Position numbers and translations under genes: made by a program
Notes under the pieces: generated by a model
What the model was told of the DNA's origin: nothing
Seen by the model: the letters and a program-made list of their open reading frames with translations, nothing else
Database searches by the model: none
DNA from: Pseudomonadota bacterium
GTDB lineage: Bacteria > Desulfobacterota > Syntrophia > Syntrophales > UBA5619
Length of the DNA: 17,284 nt
Direction of reading: 5' to 3'
Assembly (NCBI GenBank): GCA_018896355.1
Contig: JAHIMW010000035.1
Span: 1 to 17,284 of the forward strand
Shown here: in pieces, positions 8,681 through 15,201 of the stretch
How the letters are laid out: the number at the start of each line of letters is the position of its first letter
How positions within the stretch are numbered: position 1 is the stretch's first letter

Positions 8681-8956
8681 ATGAACAAATCTGATCTGAT
8701 CGACGCAATATCCCTCAAAGAAAACCTGACTGAAAAAAATGCATCCGAGATAATCAACCTCATTTTTGATGGTTTCACCGACACGCTCAAGAAGGGCGGT
8801 AGAATTGAGATCAGGGGATTCGGGAGCTTCTCAGTCCGGGAGTACGGTTCATATACCGGGAGAAACCCGAGGACATCTGAAAAAGTCCAGGTGGGCACGA
8901 AAAGGCTGCCGTTTTTTAAGACAGGAAAGGAATTGAGGGAGAGCGTGAATGTCTGA
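8681..8956 (+). CDS. IHF-beta/HU family DNA-bending protein
   Basis: A 91-residue nucleoid protein that acts as a dimer and bends DNA by inserting prolines into the minor groove. It shows the family core RIEIRGFGSF (41-50), the beta-arm GRNPRT with Pro63, and the C-terminal KxLPFFKxGKELRE helix. The RIEIRGFGSF wording is closer to IHF-beta than to ordinary HU, but single-gene IHF-like proteins are common in deltaproteobacteria and I do not assign a symbol. AAGGAG at 8668-8673 sits 7 bases before the ATG. The selenoprotein gene begins 9 bases after its stop, which suggests cotranscription. A partial copy of its C-terminus recurs at 9763-9831. Confidence 0.93.
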   Translation: MNKSDLIDAISLKENLTEKNASEIINLIFDGFTDTLKKGGRIEIRGFGSFSVREYGSYTGRNPRTSEKVQVGTKRLPFFKTGKELRESVNV

Positions 8957-8965
8957 GGAGGCGTT

Positions 8966-9241
8966 ATGGACATTTATATTGAATATTGTCGCGTTTGAAA
9001 CTATCTGCCTCAAGCTTCCCGTGTGGAGGCGGAATTGAAGATAACTTATCCTGACTCAAATATCAAATTGATCGAAGGCGGTGGCGGTATCTTTGATGTA
9101 AAATGCAACGGCAAGTTGATCTACTCTAAGTTGAATACTAAAGGTCAGCGATTCCCCGATGATGGAGAAATATCCAGGCTGATCGGACAAGGGGTCAGTT
9201 TATTTTTATCAGGGGTAAGCAAAAAAGGAACCCGACCATAG
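8966..9241 (+). CDS. SelW-like (Rdx family) selenoprotein with in-frame UGA = selenocysteine
   Basis: A 91-residue thioredoxin-fold selenoprotein of the SelW/SelT/SelH (Rdx) family. From ATG 8966 the frame reads MDIYIEYCRV, then TGA at 8996-8998, then NYLPQASRVEAEL, and continues open to TAG at 9241. The UGA falls exactly where the family has its redox centre, giving C8-R-V-U11. Downstream wording such as GGGGIFDV, GKLIYSK and RFPDDGEI fits the family on both sides of the UGA. AGGAGG at 8956-8961 lies 4 bases before the ATG, while no such site serves the GTG at 9023, where the post-UGA fragment would have to start. A hairpin just after the UGA (9005-9032) is a candidate SECIS. Members are probably thiol-dependent redox proteins; the partner is unknown. 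If UGA were a stop, only a 10-residue peptide would be made. No selA, selB, selD or tRNA-Sec gene is in the window. Confidence 0.85.
9005..9032 (+). promoter_or_regulatory. Candidate bacterial SECIS hairpin
   Basis: CUGCCUC (9005-9011) pairs with GAGGCGG (9026-9032) to give a seven-pair stem with one G-U pair and a 14-base loop. The stem starts 6 bases after the UGA. That is the position expected for the SelB-binding element of bacterial selenoprotein mRNAs, which lies inside the coding region. The loop's fine structure was not folded, and its first bases are AA rather than the usual G. Confidence 0.5.
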
Positions 9242-9302
9242 GGGTGTAGATAATTTTGTATAAATGGTTTGGGATGAGTTATAAATCATTTTAGGAGTGG
9301 AA

Positions 9303-9761
9303 ATGAAAAAAATTGGCTGGTTAGTTTTTGCAAGCGCTTTTATCTTCACTTTTTTTAACTTATTTAACACGGAAAGCGCTAACAGCTACGAAACTCAACA
9401 GACACGGATGGACAATCTGGCTGTCAATACTGAATTTGGTGATAGCTATGGTATATTTTACTCAAAGGCAGTATTTATCGGTGATCTTGAAGAACGCGAT
9501 CGTCATCTACCACCCGGAACATTTACTGGATACTTACGAAACAGTACCCAAACAACCTTTGCAGAAGTCCAAATCAAAATTACAACCAGATTTCCGAATA
9601 GTTACACACCTGCTCCTCCTTCCGTCTATACAACGGTACAAGACCTTAAGCCCGGAGAGAAAAAGTCATTTACTGTTCGATTTGAAAATGCAGAGGCTTT
9701 AAGAAATAGAGACTTTGTAGAAAATGGTGACATTGAAATAATAAAAGTAATACGAAAGTAA
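9303..9761 (+). CDS. Exported small protein with FxLYD-like beta-sandwich domain, function unknown
   Basis: A 152-residue protein beginning MKKIGWLVFASAFIF, a signal peptide that probably ends near residues 25-30, so the product is likely periplasmic or surface located. The mature part has the rhythm of an Ig-like FxLYD-type domain: a segment like FTGYLRNST, then a strand with EVQIKITT, then DLKPGEKKSFTVRF, the usual closing element in which a proline-glycine turn precedes the last strands. I recognise no catalytic motif. AGGAG (9293-9297) lies 5 bases before the ATG. An in-frame GTG two codons upstream overlaps that site and is less likely. The gene ends one base before the IHF/HU remnant. 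Confidence 0.7.
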   Translation: MKKIGWLVFASAFIFTFFNLFNTESANSYETQQTRMDNLAVNTEFGDSYGIFYSKAVFIGDLEERDRHLPPGTFTGYLRNSTQTTFAEVQIKITTRFPNSYTPAPPSVYTTVQDLKPGEKKSFTVRFENAEALRNRDFVENGDIEIIKVIRK

Positions 9762-9762
9762 G

Positions 9763-9831
9763 ATGGGTGAAAAGAAGCTGCCGTTTTTCAAGTTGGGGAA
9801 GGAATTGAAGGAGAGGGTAAATGCGGGTTGA
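9763..9831 (+). pseudogene. C-terminal remnant of a second IHF/HU gene
   Basis: The 22 codons from 9763 read MGEKKLPFFKLGKELKERVNAG and a stop, which matches the last ~20 residues of the IHF/HU protein encoded at 8681-8956 (GTKRLPFFKTGKELRESVNV). By manual comparison roughly two thirds of the bases agree, with many differences at third positions, so this is a diverged paralogue and not a fresh duplication. The N-terminal and DNA-binding parts are absent. Confidence 0.7.
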
Positions 9832-9909
9832 GAGCTCACAGTTTTTTCGTAACGCCGGATTTTGGCACAACCACGTCAAACATTAAGATTTTTGAAAAGG
9901 AGAGACGTA

Positions 9910-10029
9910 ATGGGAGACAAGGGCGGCAAGAAGGATAAGGAAAAAGGGCAGAAGCAGAACACCGAAAAGCAGAAACAAAAATCAATAACGAAGCAGGATA
10001 AGCAGCCAAAAAGAACCCCGAAAAAATAG
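9910..10029 (+). CDS. 39-residue lysine-rich small protein
   Basis: A short gene starting MGDKGGKKDKEKGQKQ, with lysine and glutamine making up over half of the residues and PKRTPKK at the end. It has no hydrophobic segment, so it should be cytoplasmic and disordered, and could bind nucleic acid through charge. AAGGAG (9897-9902) is 7 bases before the ATG, a strong ribosome site that supports translation. Short MGDKG..KKDK-type proteins seem familiar from other bacteria, but I cannot name a family or function. It is easily missed by length cut-offs. Confidence 0.65.
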   Translation: MGDKGGKKDKEKGQKQNTEKQKQKSITKQDKQPKRTPKK

Positions 10030-10156
10030 AAATCATGGTGTGGATCTCTATCATCCCTTTCAACGCCGATAAAAAATATCGTTTGGGGAATGGTGGCCAA
10101 CCCGGTGATAAAAAAACCGTTGGACATTTTTTGAGTTTTTAATCTCATCCGGGTTA

Positions 10157-10229
10157 ATTCCCCGCAGCTTGCTGCGAAAGGCCTATTCCTTATAGATGCT
10201 TTTGATACCCCGTAGCTTGCTGCGGGGTA
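10157..10229. repeat. Two copies of a CCCCG(C/T)AGCTTGCTGCGGGG hairpin repeat
   Basis: A complete hairpin at 10206-10229 has arms TACCCCGTAGC and GCTGCGGGGTA, perfect apart from one G-U pair. A decayed copy at 10157-10176 keeps the left arm and centre but loses the closing G-run. They lie beyond the end of the minus-strand thiolase gene and could help terminate its transcript. The wording resembles REP-type repeats dispersed in genomes. Confidence 0.55.
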
Positions 10230-10309
10230 GTTCATTAGAAAAATCCGGTCCCTTATCTTCGAGCCCACGATGGCCGGATTGAGGAACCGGACCCTGTTCA
10301 TGCCGTCAA

Positions 10310-11533
10310 TCAGCCGTCAACCCACTCGACGATCGTTGCCTCGCCCAGCCCCACGCCGACGCACAACGTCGCAAGCCCGTAATAGGGTCGCGGCTCGTTG
10401 GGGGCGCGACGCCGCATCTCGTGCACCAGTGTGCACATTAGCCGCGCGCCCGAACAGCCCAGCGGATGTCCCAGCGCGATCGCCCCGCCGTTGACGTTTG
10501 TAATCTCGTGCCGTAAGCCGAGCTCCTTCATCACCGCCAGCGCCTGCACGGCGAAAGCCTCGTTCAGCTCGATCAGCCCGATCTCTTCGAGTTTCAACCC
10601 GGCGCGCTCCAACGCCTTGCGCGTCGCCGGAACCGGTCCAATGCCCATCGTGCGCGGCTCGACGCCCGCGGCCGCGCTCGTTACGATGCGGGCCAGCGGC
10701 TGCTTGCCCAGCTCGTGCGCTTTGTCCGCGCTCATGATCAGCAGCGCCGCGGCTCCGTCATTGATGCCGCTCGAATTGCCGGCTGTCACTGTGCCGCCCT
10801 GACGAAATGCCGGTCGCAGTTTGGCCAGAGATTCGAGCGACGTGTCAGCGCGCGGGTGTTCGTCGCGGCTGATCAGCATCGGATCGCCTTTTTTCTGAGC
10901 GACCGGAACAGGCACGATCTCCTCGGCGAATTTACCCGATGTGATTGCCTCCACCGCGCGCTGATGCGACACCAGCGCAAACCGATCCTGCTCTTCGCGC
11001 GTGATCGTTTTGGTCAAATCGTACACATTCTCGGCCGTCTCGCCCATCGAGTCGTTGCCGTAGAGGTCCTTGAGTTTCTGATTCGGGAAACGCCAGCCGA
11101 TCGTCGTGTCCCATGCGGTGACGTTGCGGAAGGCCCACTCCGGACTGGTCTTGGGGATCACGTACGGCGATCGCGTCATGCTCTCGACGCCGCCCGCGAC
11201 GTACACATCGCCTTCGCCGGCCTTGATCGCTCGCGCGGCCGCGTTGATGGCAGCCAGGCTCGACGCGCACAGGCGATTGAACGTCACCGCCGCTACCGAT
11301 ACCGGCAGCCCCGCCAGCAGCGACCCCATGCGCGCTACGTTTCGGTTGTCTTCGCCCGCTTGATTGGCGCAGCCGAAGTATACTTCTTCGACGAGCGCCG
11401 GATCGACGCCCGCGCGTTTGACCACTTCCGCGATTACCAGCGCGGCAAGATCATCCGGCCGCACATCCTTCAATACGCCTCCATGCCGCCCTATTGGCGT
11501 CCGTACGGCTTCGACGATGACTGCTTCTCGCAT
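10310..11533 (-). CDS. Thiolase (acetyl-CoA acetyltransferase / beta-ketothiolase)
   Basis: A 407-residue thiolase that condenses or cleaves acyl-CoAs, making acetoacetyl-CoA or releasing acetyl-CoA from 3-ketoacyl-CoA. The active-site nucleophile is Cys89 in RLCASS, His356 lies in GHPLG within GGAIALGHPLGCSG, and the second cysteine (about 391) lies in CVGVGLG. NEAFAVQ, a further family signature, is present. The wording around DSMGETAENV is close to the PcaF/PaaJ and acetyl-CoA acetyltransferase branch. The start at 11533 is chosen because AAGGAG precedes it at normal spacing and MREAVIVEAVRTP is the usual N-terminus; the frame is open for nine more codons upstream. It lies downstream of the SDR gene on the same strand, separated by a MITE-like element. 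Confidence 0.93.
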   Translation of the reverse strand: MREAVIVEAVRTPIGRHGGVLKDVRPDDLAALVIAEVVKRAGVDPALVEEVYFGCANQAGEDNRNVARMGSLLAGLPVSVAAVTFNRLCASSLAAINAAARAIKAGEGDVYVAGGVESMTRSPYVIPKTSPEWAFRNVTAWDTTIGWRFPNQKLKDLYGNDSMGETAENVYDLTKTITREEQDRFALVSHQRAVEAITSGKFAEEIVPVPVAQKKGDPMLISRDEHPRADTSLESLAKLRPAFRQGGTVTAGNSSGINDGAAALLIMSADKAHELGKQPLARIVTSAAAGVEPRTMGIGPVPATRKALERAGLKLEEIGLIELNEAFAVQALAVMKELGLRHEITNVNGGAIALGHPLGCSGARLMCTLVHEMRRRAPNEPRPYYGLATLCVGVGLGEATIVEWVDG

Positions 11534-11580
11534 TTTTGATTCTCCTTGTTGGCGCTCCAATTTGTTGCTGTTTCACATTT

Positions 11581-11713
11581 GACGCTCTCGTAAAAAATAT
11601 GGAACCCCCATTTTCTGTCATTCCCGCGTAGACGGGAATCCAGTCTTTTTAATGTGTTCCCATGGGACTGGATACCCGCTTTCGCGGGTATGACGACTTT
11701 TTACGAGGCCGTC
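11581..11713. mobile_element. MITE-like palindromic element with inverted ends and ACATTT flanks
   Basis: The outer ends are GACG..CTCGTAAAAA (left) and TTTTTACGAG..CGTC (right), an inverted pair. Inside is a second hairpin formed by TCATTCCCGCG...GGGAATCCAGT (about 11616-11644) and its near-complement (about 11666-11693). ACATTT lies directly outside both ends (11575-11580 and 11714-11719), like a target-site duplication. There is no room for a transposase, so movement would need one supplied elsewhere. The right end recurs alone at 121-141. Confidence 0.6.
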
Positions 11714-11725
11714 ACATTTCGCACT

Positions 11726-12469
11726 TCAGATGTATTGCCCGCCGTCGACTTTGATCACTTCGCCCGTGATGTGCCGGGCGAGATCAGTGCAGAGGAAGGT
11801 GACGACATGCGCCACCTCTTCCGGCGTGCCCAGCCGGCCCAGCATGATCTCGGCCAGCGCCTTGTCTTTCACATCCTGCGGCGCCTGCTGCACCATGTCG
11901 GTCTCGATCAGCCCCGGCGCAATGGCGTTGACGTTCACGTTGAACTTGCCCAGCTCGCGCGCGACCGCCTTGGTCAAGCCGATGATTCCGGCCTTGGCCG
12001 CCGAGTAATTGGACTGCCCGAACTTGCCGCGCAGTCCGTTAATCGAGGTGATATTGACGATCTTGCCGGAGCCTTGCTCTTTGAAAACCGACGCGGCGGC
12101 GTGGATGTAGTTGAAGTAGCCCTTGAGGTTGGTGAGTATCACTTCGTCCCACTGGGCTTCGCTCATCTTCCACACGACGGCGTCGCGGTTGATGCCGGCG
12201 TTGTTCACCAGAATGTCCAGCCGGCCGAATTTCTCGCGAACGGTATCGACCATGCGCTGCGCGTCGTCGAACGACGCTACGTCGGCCTGCACGGCCAGTC
12301 CGCGACGTCCCAGGCGCTCCATCTCGCCGACGATCCGACCGGCCTCGTCGGCGTGCTTGCGATAGTTGATGGCGACATCGGCGCCGTGGGCCGCCAGGTC
12401 AAGCGCGATCGCGCACCCGATGCCCATGCTGCCACCCGTAACAATAGCAACCTTGCCCTGAAGATTCAT
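11726..12469 (-). CDS. SDR-family 3-oxoacyl (acetoacetyl-CoA) reductase, FabG/PhaB-like
   Basis: A 247-residue classical short-chain dehydrogenase. TGGSMGIG near the N-terminus binds the nucleotide, NNAG follows, and the catalytic set is a Ser in TSINGLRG, Tyr-x-x-x-Lys in YSAAK, and an upstream Asn. The C-terminus ends VDGGQYI, as in FabG/PhaB. The Arg in NYRKHADEAG after the second strand is compatible with NADPH preference. It would reduce 3-ketoacyl-ACP or acetoacetyl-CoA to the 3-hydroxy form, and the thiolase downstream favours the CoA ester, as in polyhydroxybutyrate or butyryl-CoA routes. No PHB synthase is in the window, so I give no symbol. AAGGAGA lies 8 bases upstream of the ATG, almost the same ribosome site as the thiolase. 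Confidence 0.92.
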   Translation of the reverse strand: MNLQGKVAIVTGGSMGIGCAIALDLAAHGADVAINYRKHADEAGRIVGEMERLGRRGLAVQADVASFDDAQRMVDTVREKFGRLDILVNNAGINRDAVVWKMSEAQWDEVILTNLKGYFNYIHAAASVFKEQGSGKIVNITSINGLRGKFGQSNYSAAKAGIIGLTKAVARELGKFNVNVNAIAPGLIETDMVQQAPQDVKDKALAEIMLGRLGTPEEVAHVVTFLCTDLARHITGEVIKVDGGQYI

Positions 12470-12534
12470 AATAAGTTCTCCTTGTCGTTGATGATGAAAT
12501 CCAGTTGATATGACGTTGCTTTTTCTCGGCAGTG

Positions 12535-12563
12535 AGCATACGAAAAAGGATCTTGTGTGTCAA
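12535..12563 (-). promoter_or_regulatory. Sigma-70-like promoter of the SDR-thiolase unit
   Basis: On the minus strand TTGACA (12563-12558) and TATGCT (12540-12535) are separated by 17 bases, so the -35 is perfect and the -10 matches 4 of 6. Transcription would begin near 12528 and give a ~58-nt leader to the SDR start. Confidence 0.5.
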
Positions 12564-12694
12564 GAGGATTCTGGCATCGTGTCCAGCCATCGGAAAAAGG
12601 TGAACATTCAGCGGTTTCATGCTAAGAGGGGCCATAGTTCTCTGTTCTGAGTGCTTCTATGATATCCCTGTTCCGAAAAAGAGGAAATGACGTG

Positions 12695-13351
12695 ATGAGA
12701 GTCATGGCGATGGTCGTTGGTATTCTGTTAACGTGGGTTCCGGGTTCGATTGCAGCAGGACTCCCGTTTCCAGAAATCGCCGGATGGAAATATTCGGCAG
12801 AAATTCAAACCTTTATCCCCAAGACTCTTTATGAATACATTAACGGCGCCGCGGATCTTTATCTGGCATCCGATTTTGAAGAGCTGCAGGTGGCGGAATA
12901 TGGAAATGAAAAAAAAGCCTCCATCATCGTGGAGGCATACCGACATCGAACCGAGGAGGATGCCTTTGGGATCTATAGCCAGGAACGCCTCCCGGACGGG
13001 AATTATCTGAGCATCGGGGCGAAAGGTTATATCGACCGGCATATTCTGAACTTTGTGACGGGACGCTATTACGTGAAGATCAACAGCTTCAATACCGGCG
13101 CTGAAGATCTTGAAGTTTTGCAGCTCTTTGCAAAAAAGATGGCGGAGGGTTCGGGTGAAAGGGGAGGGCTGCCCGCTATTCTGTCCGCTTTTCCGGCAGA
13201 AGGGAAAAAGGGCCGTTCCGAAAAATATATAACCCGAAATTTCCTGGGATATCCTTTTTTACATTCCGCGTTTACCGCCGATTACGAGACCGCCGGCGGG
13301 AAGTTCAAACTCTTTCTGAGATCGAAAAGAGGAAATAAGTTCCGAGAATAA
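12695..13351 (+). CDS. DUF6599-like exported protein, probably shortened at the C-terminus
   Basis: A 218-residue protein with a signal peptide (MRVMAMVVGILLTWVPGS...AAG), followed by LPFPEIAGWKY and the strongly family-like segment TLYEYINGAADLYLASDFEEL. It then has paired segments such as DAFGIYSQER and GRYYVKI. I recall this pattern as the DUF6599 family, often found beside Tat-exported Fe-S and aldo/keto reductase genes; it has no known activity. Relatives in my memory run further than this protein, which stops shortly after KLFLRSKRG, so the C-terminus may be lost. The start at 12695 is preferred because GAGGA (12681-12685) lies 9 bases upstream. An earlier in-frame ATG at 12659 has no such site and would place charged residues before the signal. 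Confidence 0.65.
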   Translation: MRVMAMVVGILLTWVPGSIAAGLPFPEIAGWKYSAEIQTFIPKTLYEYINGAADLYLASDFEELQVAEYGNEKKASIIVEAYRHRTEEDAFGIYSQERLPDGNYLSIGAKGYIDRHILNFVTGRYYVKINSFNTGAEDLEVLQLFAKKMAEGSGERGGLPAILSAFPAEGKKGRSEKYITRNFLGYPFLHSAFTADYETAGGKFKLFLRSKRGNKFRE

Positions 13352-13419
13352 AGCAATCCGGAATCGTATGAAGAAGATGCCATGCATCGATTCCACTTAC
13401 GCAAAAAAGGGGGGCTCCG

Positions 13420-14100
13420 ATGGAGAAAAAGGTGATCGGCAGGCGGGACTTCATGAAATCGACGCTTGCGGGTTTCGGCGGATTTTACTTCCTGACGTTG
13501 AATGAGCCGAAACAGGAAGAAAAGCCGTTCGATATCAAGGGGAAGGAGAAGAAACTGGTCTACCGAACCCTCGGCAGAACCGGGCTGAATCTCCCGGTGA
13601 TCAACATGGGGGTCATGAACTCGGACAACCCCAATCTCATCCGAACCGCGCTGGATTCCGGCATCCGGCTTCTGGACACCGCCCATGCCTACATGCAGGG
13701 CCGGAACGAGGAGGTGATCGGAAGCGTGGTCAAGGGGCGCCCGAGGGATTCCTACTACATCGGCAGCAAGGTGAGCCTTCCCCATGACCGCACAACGGGC
13801 CGTTACCTCGAAGGGGCGACCGAGGCGGAATTCATCAAGAAACTGGATCTCAGCCTGAAGCGCTTGGGGCAGTGTGTTGCGCGGCTTCCGATCCCCGATC
13901 TGATGCGCGCCTATATGTACGTTTATGATTACCGGAATTTGGGAATGGCCCAGGATCTCGTCGTCTCCCTTGGGCTTCCTGCCGAGCTGTGCGGCGATTG
14001 TTCACGGTGTCCGGTGAGATGTCCCAGCGGTTTCGACGTGAAGGCCAAAATCAGGGACATCGTCCGGCTCCGTGAGATCCCTGCGGAATATTTCGTATGA
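13420..14100 (+). pseudogene. Aldo/keto reductase with Tat-like leader, internally deleted
   Basis: 226 residues that read as two ends of a longer Tat-exported aldo/keto reductase with a C-terminal ferredoxin-like part. A GRRDFMK leader (residues 7-13) begins it. The barrel start follows with TLGRTGLNLPV, Asp86 and Tyr91 in DTAHAY, and Lys117 in IGSK. At residues ~150-152 the sequence passes from LSLKRLGQ, normally the lead-in to the catalytic LH strand, straight to PIPDLMRAYMY. That motif belongs near the C-terminus, and the cysteines C191, C194, C197 and C201 follow. By family experience about 150 residues, the catalytic His and several barrel strands are missing. The frame is kept, so it could be an in-frame deletion or an assembly collapse near nt 13867-13875. 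AAGGGGG precedes the ATG by 5 bases. Confidence 0.75.
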
Positions 14101-14125
14101 TGAGACCGTTGAAAAGCGCGCCATT

Positions 14126-14219
14126 TGTCATTGCGAGGAGGGCGAAGGCCGACGAAGCAATCCCATAGCCATCCGATAAACTATGAGATTGCTTCGTCGC
14201 TCTGCTCCTCGCAATGACA
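14126..14219. repeat. Large imperfect hairpin repeat (TGTCATTGCGAGGAG ends)
   Basis: Left arm 14126-14168 and right arm 14181-14219 are near-complements: TGTCATTGCGAGGAG pairs with CTCCTCGCAATGACA, and GACGAAGCAAT pairs with ATTGCTTCGTC. A 12-base loop lies between. It fills the gap between the aldo/keto reductase and DUF362 genes. The GTCATTGCGAG / GAAGCAATC wording is typical of a widely dispersed genomic repeat; no target-site duplication is obvious. Confidence 0.7.
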
Positions 14220-14274
14220 GGAGGGGTAGAAATTCAAGTCTCGGATCGTTTCCGCAGGAGAAAGGCAACAGATC

Positions 14275-15201
14275 ATGATTGGCGATAAACGAGGCATATC
14301 ACGAAGGCAATTCTTGAAGGTTACAGCGGCAGGTGTAACCTTCGGTCTGGCCGGCTATCCTCCCTTCCTAAGTGCGGCAGAGGAGGTGGATCTTGCCGTG
14401 ATTTCCGGCGAGCCGGCCGCCGCCACCCGAAAGGCGCTGGAGGTCGTGGGGGGAATCGCACGCTTCGTGAAAAAGGGGCAGCGCGTGGTCATCAAACCGA
14501 ATATGTCGTTTGCGAGGACGCCCGATTTTGCCGCAACGACGCATCCCCAGGTCGTCGTCGCGGTGGCCCATGCCTGTATCGATGCAGGAGCCAAGGAGGT
14601 TCTGGTCCTGGATCATACGCTGCAAAGGGCCGAACTCTGCCTCGATCGGACCGGAATCCGCGATGCGTGCCGGAACATCCCGGGCGTCCACGTCCTCGCG
14701 CTGCAGGACCGGAAATTCTTCCGCGAGATCCGGATACCGCAGGGGAAGGTTCTGGAGCGGGTGGAGGTTCTCACAGATCTTCTCGACAACGCCGTGCTGA
14801 TCAATGTTCCGGTCGCAAAATCCCATTCCACGACAGGCGTCAGCCTCGGGTTGAAGGGGCTCATGGGGCTGATCTGGGACCGGGAAAGCTTCCACTACCG
14901 GTTCAACATCAACGAGGGGATCGCGGATTTGGCAACGGTGATCAAACCTCAACTGACGATCCTGGATGCCACCCGGGCCATGGCTTCCGGCGGACCCGGC
15001 GGGCCCGGCGACGTCAAGAAGCCGAACCTCATCATTGCCGGCGTGGATCCGGTGGCGGTTGATTCCTATGGGGTGGGCATTGTTCCCTGGCATGGCCGGA
15101 ACTTCAAGGGCCGCCAGGTTGAGCATCTGCTTGCGGCTCATCAGCGGGGCCTGGGGAAGATCGACGTGGAGAAGCTTAGAATCTACAAGGGAACCGTATG
15201 A
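14275..15201 (+). CDS. DUF362 domain protein with twin-arginine signal
   Basis: A 308-residue protein with a Tat leader (SRRQFLK at 9-15, then a hydrophobic stretch ending near the SAAEE segment), so it is probably exported folded. The rest is a DUF362 domain, recognisable from VIKPNMSF, THPQVV, the GAKEVLVLDHT segment, INVPVAKSHSTTGVSLGLKGLMG, and the closing DPVAVDSYG. DUF362 proteins often carry or neighbour Fe-S domains; their reaction is not established. No CxxCxxC motif is in this protein, but the next gene supplies clusters. AGGAG (14256-14260) and AAAGG (14261-14265) precede the ATG. Its stop overlaps the next start by four bases (ATGA), so the two are translationally coupled. Confidence 0.85.
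   Translation: MIGDKRGISRRQFLKVTAAGVTFGLAGYPPFLSAAEEVDLAVISGEPAAATRKALEVVGGIARFVKKGQRVVIKPNMSFARTPDFAATTHPQVVVAVAHACIDAGAKEVLVLDHTLQRAELCLDRTGIRDACRNIPGVHVLALQDRKFFREIRIPQGKVLERVEVLTDLLDNAVLINVPVAKSHSTTGVSLGLKGLMGLIWDRESFHYRFNINEGIADLATVIKPQLTILDATRAMASGGPGGPGDVKKPNLIIAGVDPVAVDSYGVGIVPWHGRNFKGRQVEHLLAAHQRGLGKIDVEKLRIYKGTV

Noticed and set aside
9023..9241. 72-codon gene starting at GTG 9023
   Set aside because: It lacks a ribosome site and is the in-frame tail of the selenoprotein that starts at 8966.
10157..10229. CRISPR-like repeated hairpins
   Set aside because: Only two unequal copies with no regular spacers and no cas genes; they fit REP-type repeats better.
10715..11539. 274-codon plus-strand frame opposite the thiolase
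   Set aside because: The thiolase carries all its catalytic motifs on the other strand, while this frame has none and no ribosome site.
11654..12508. 284-codon plus-strand frame opposite the SDR gene
   Set aside because: Shadow of the SDR gene; its start lies inside the MITE-like element.
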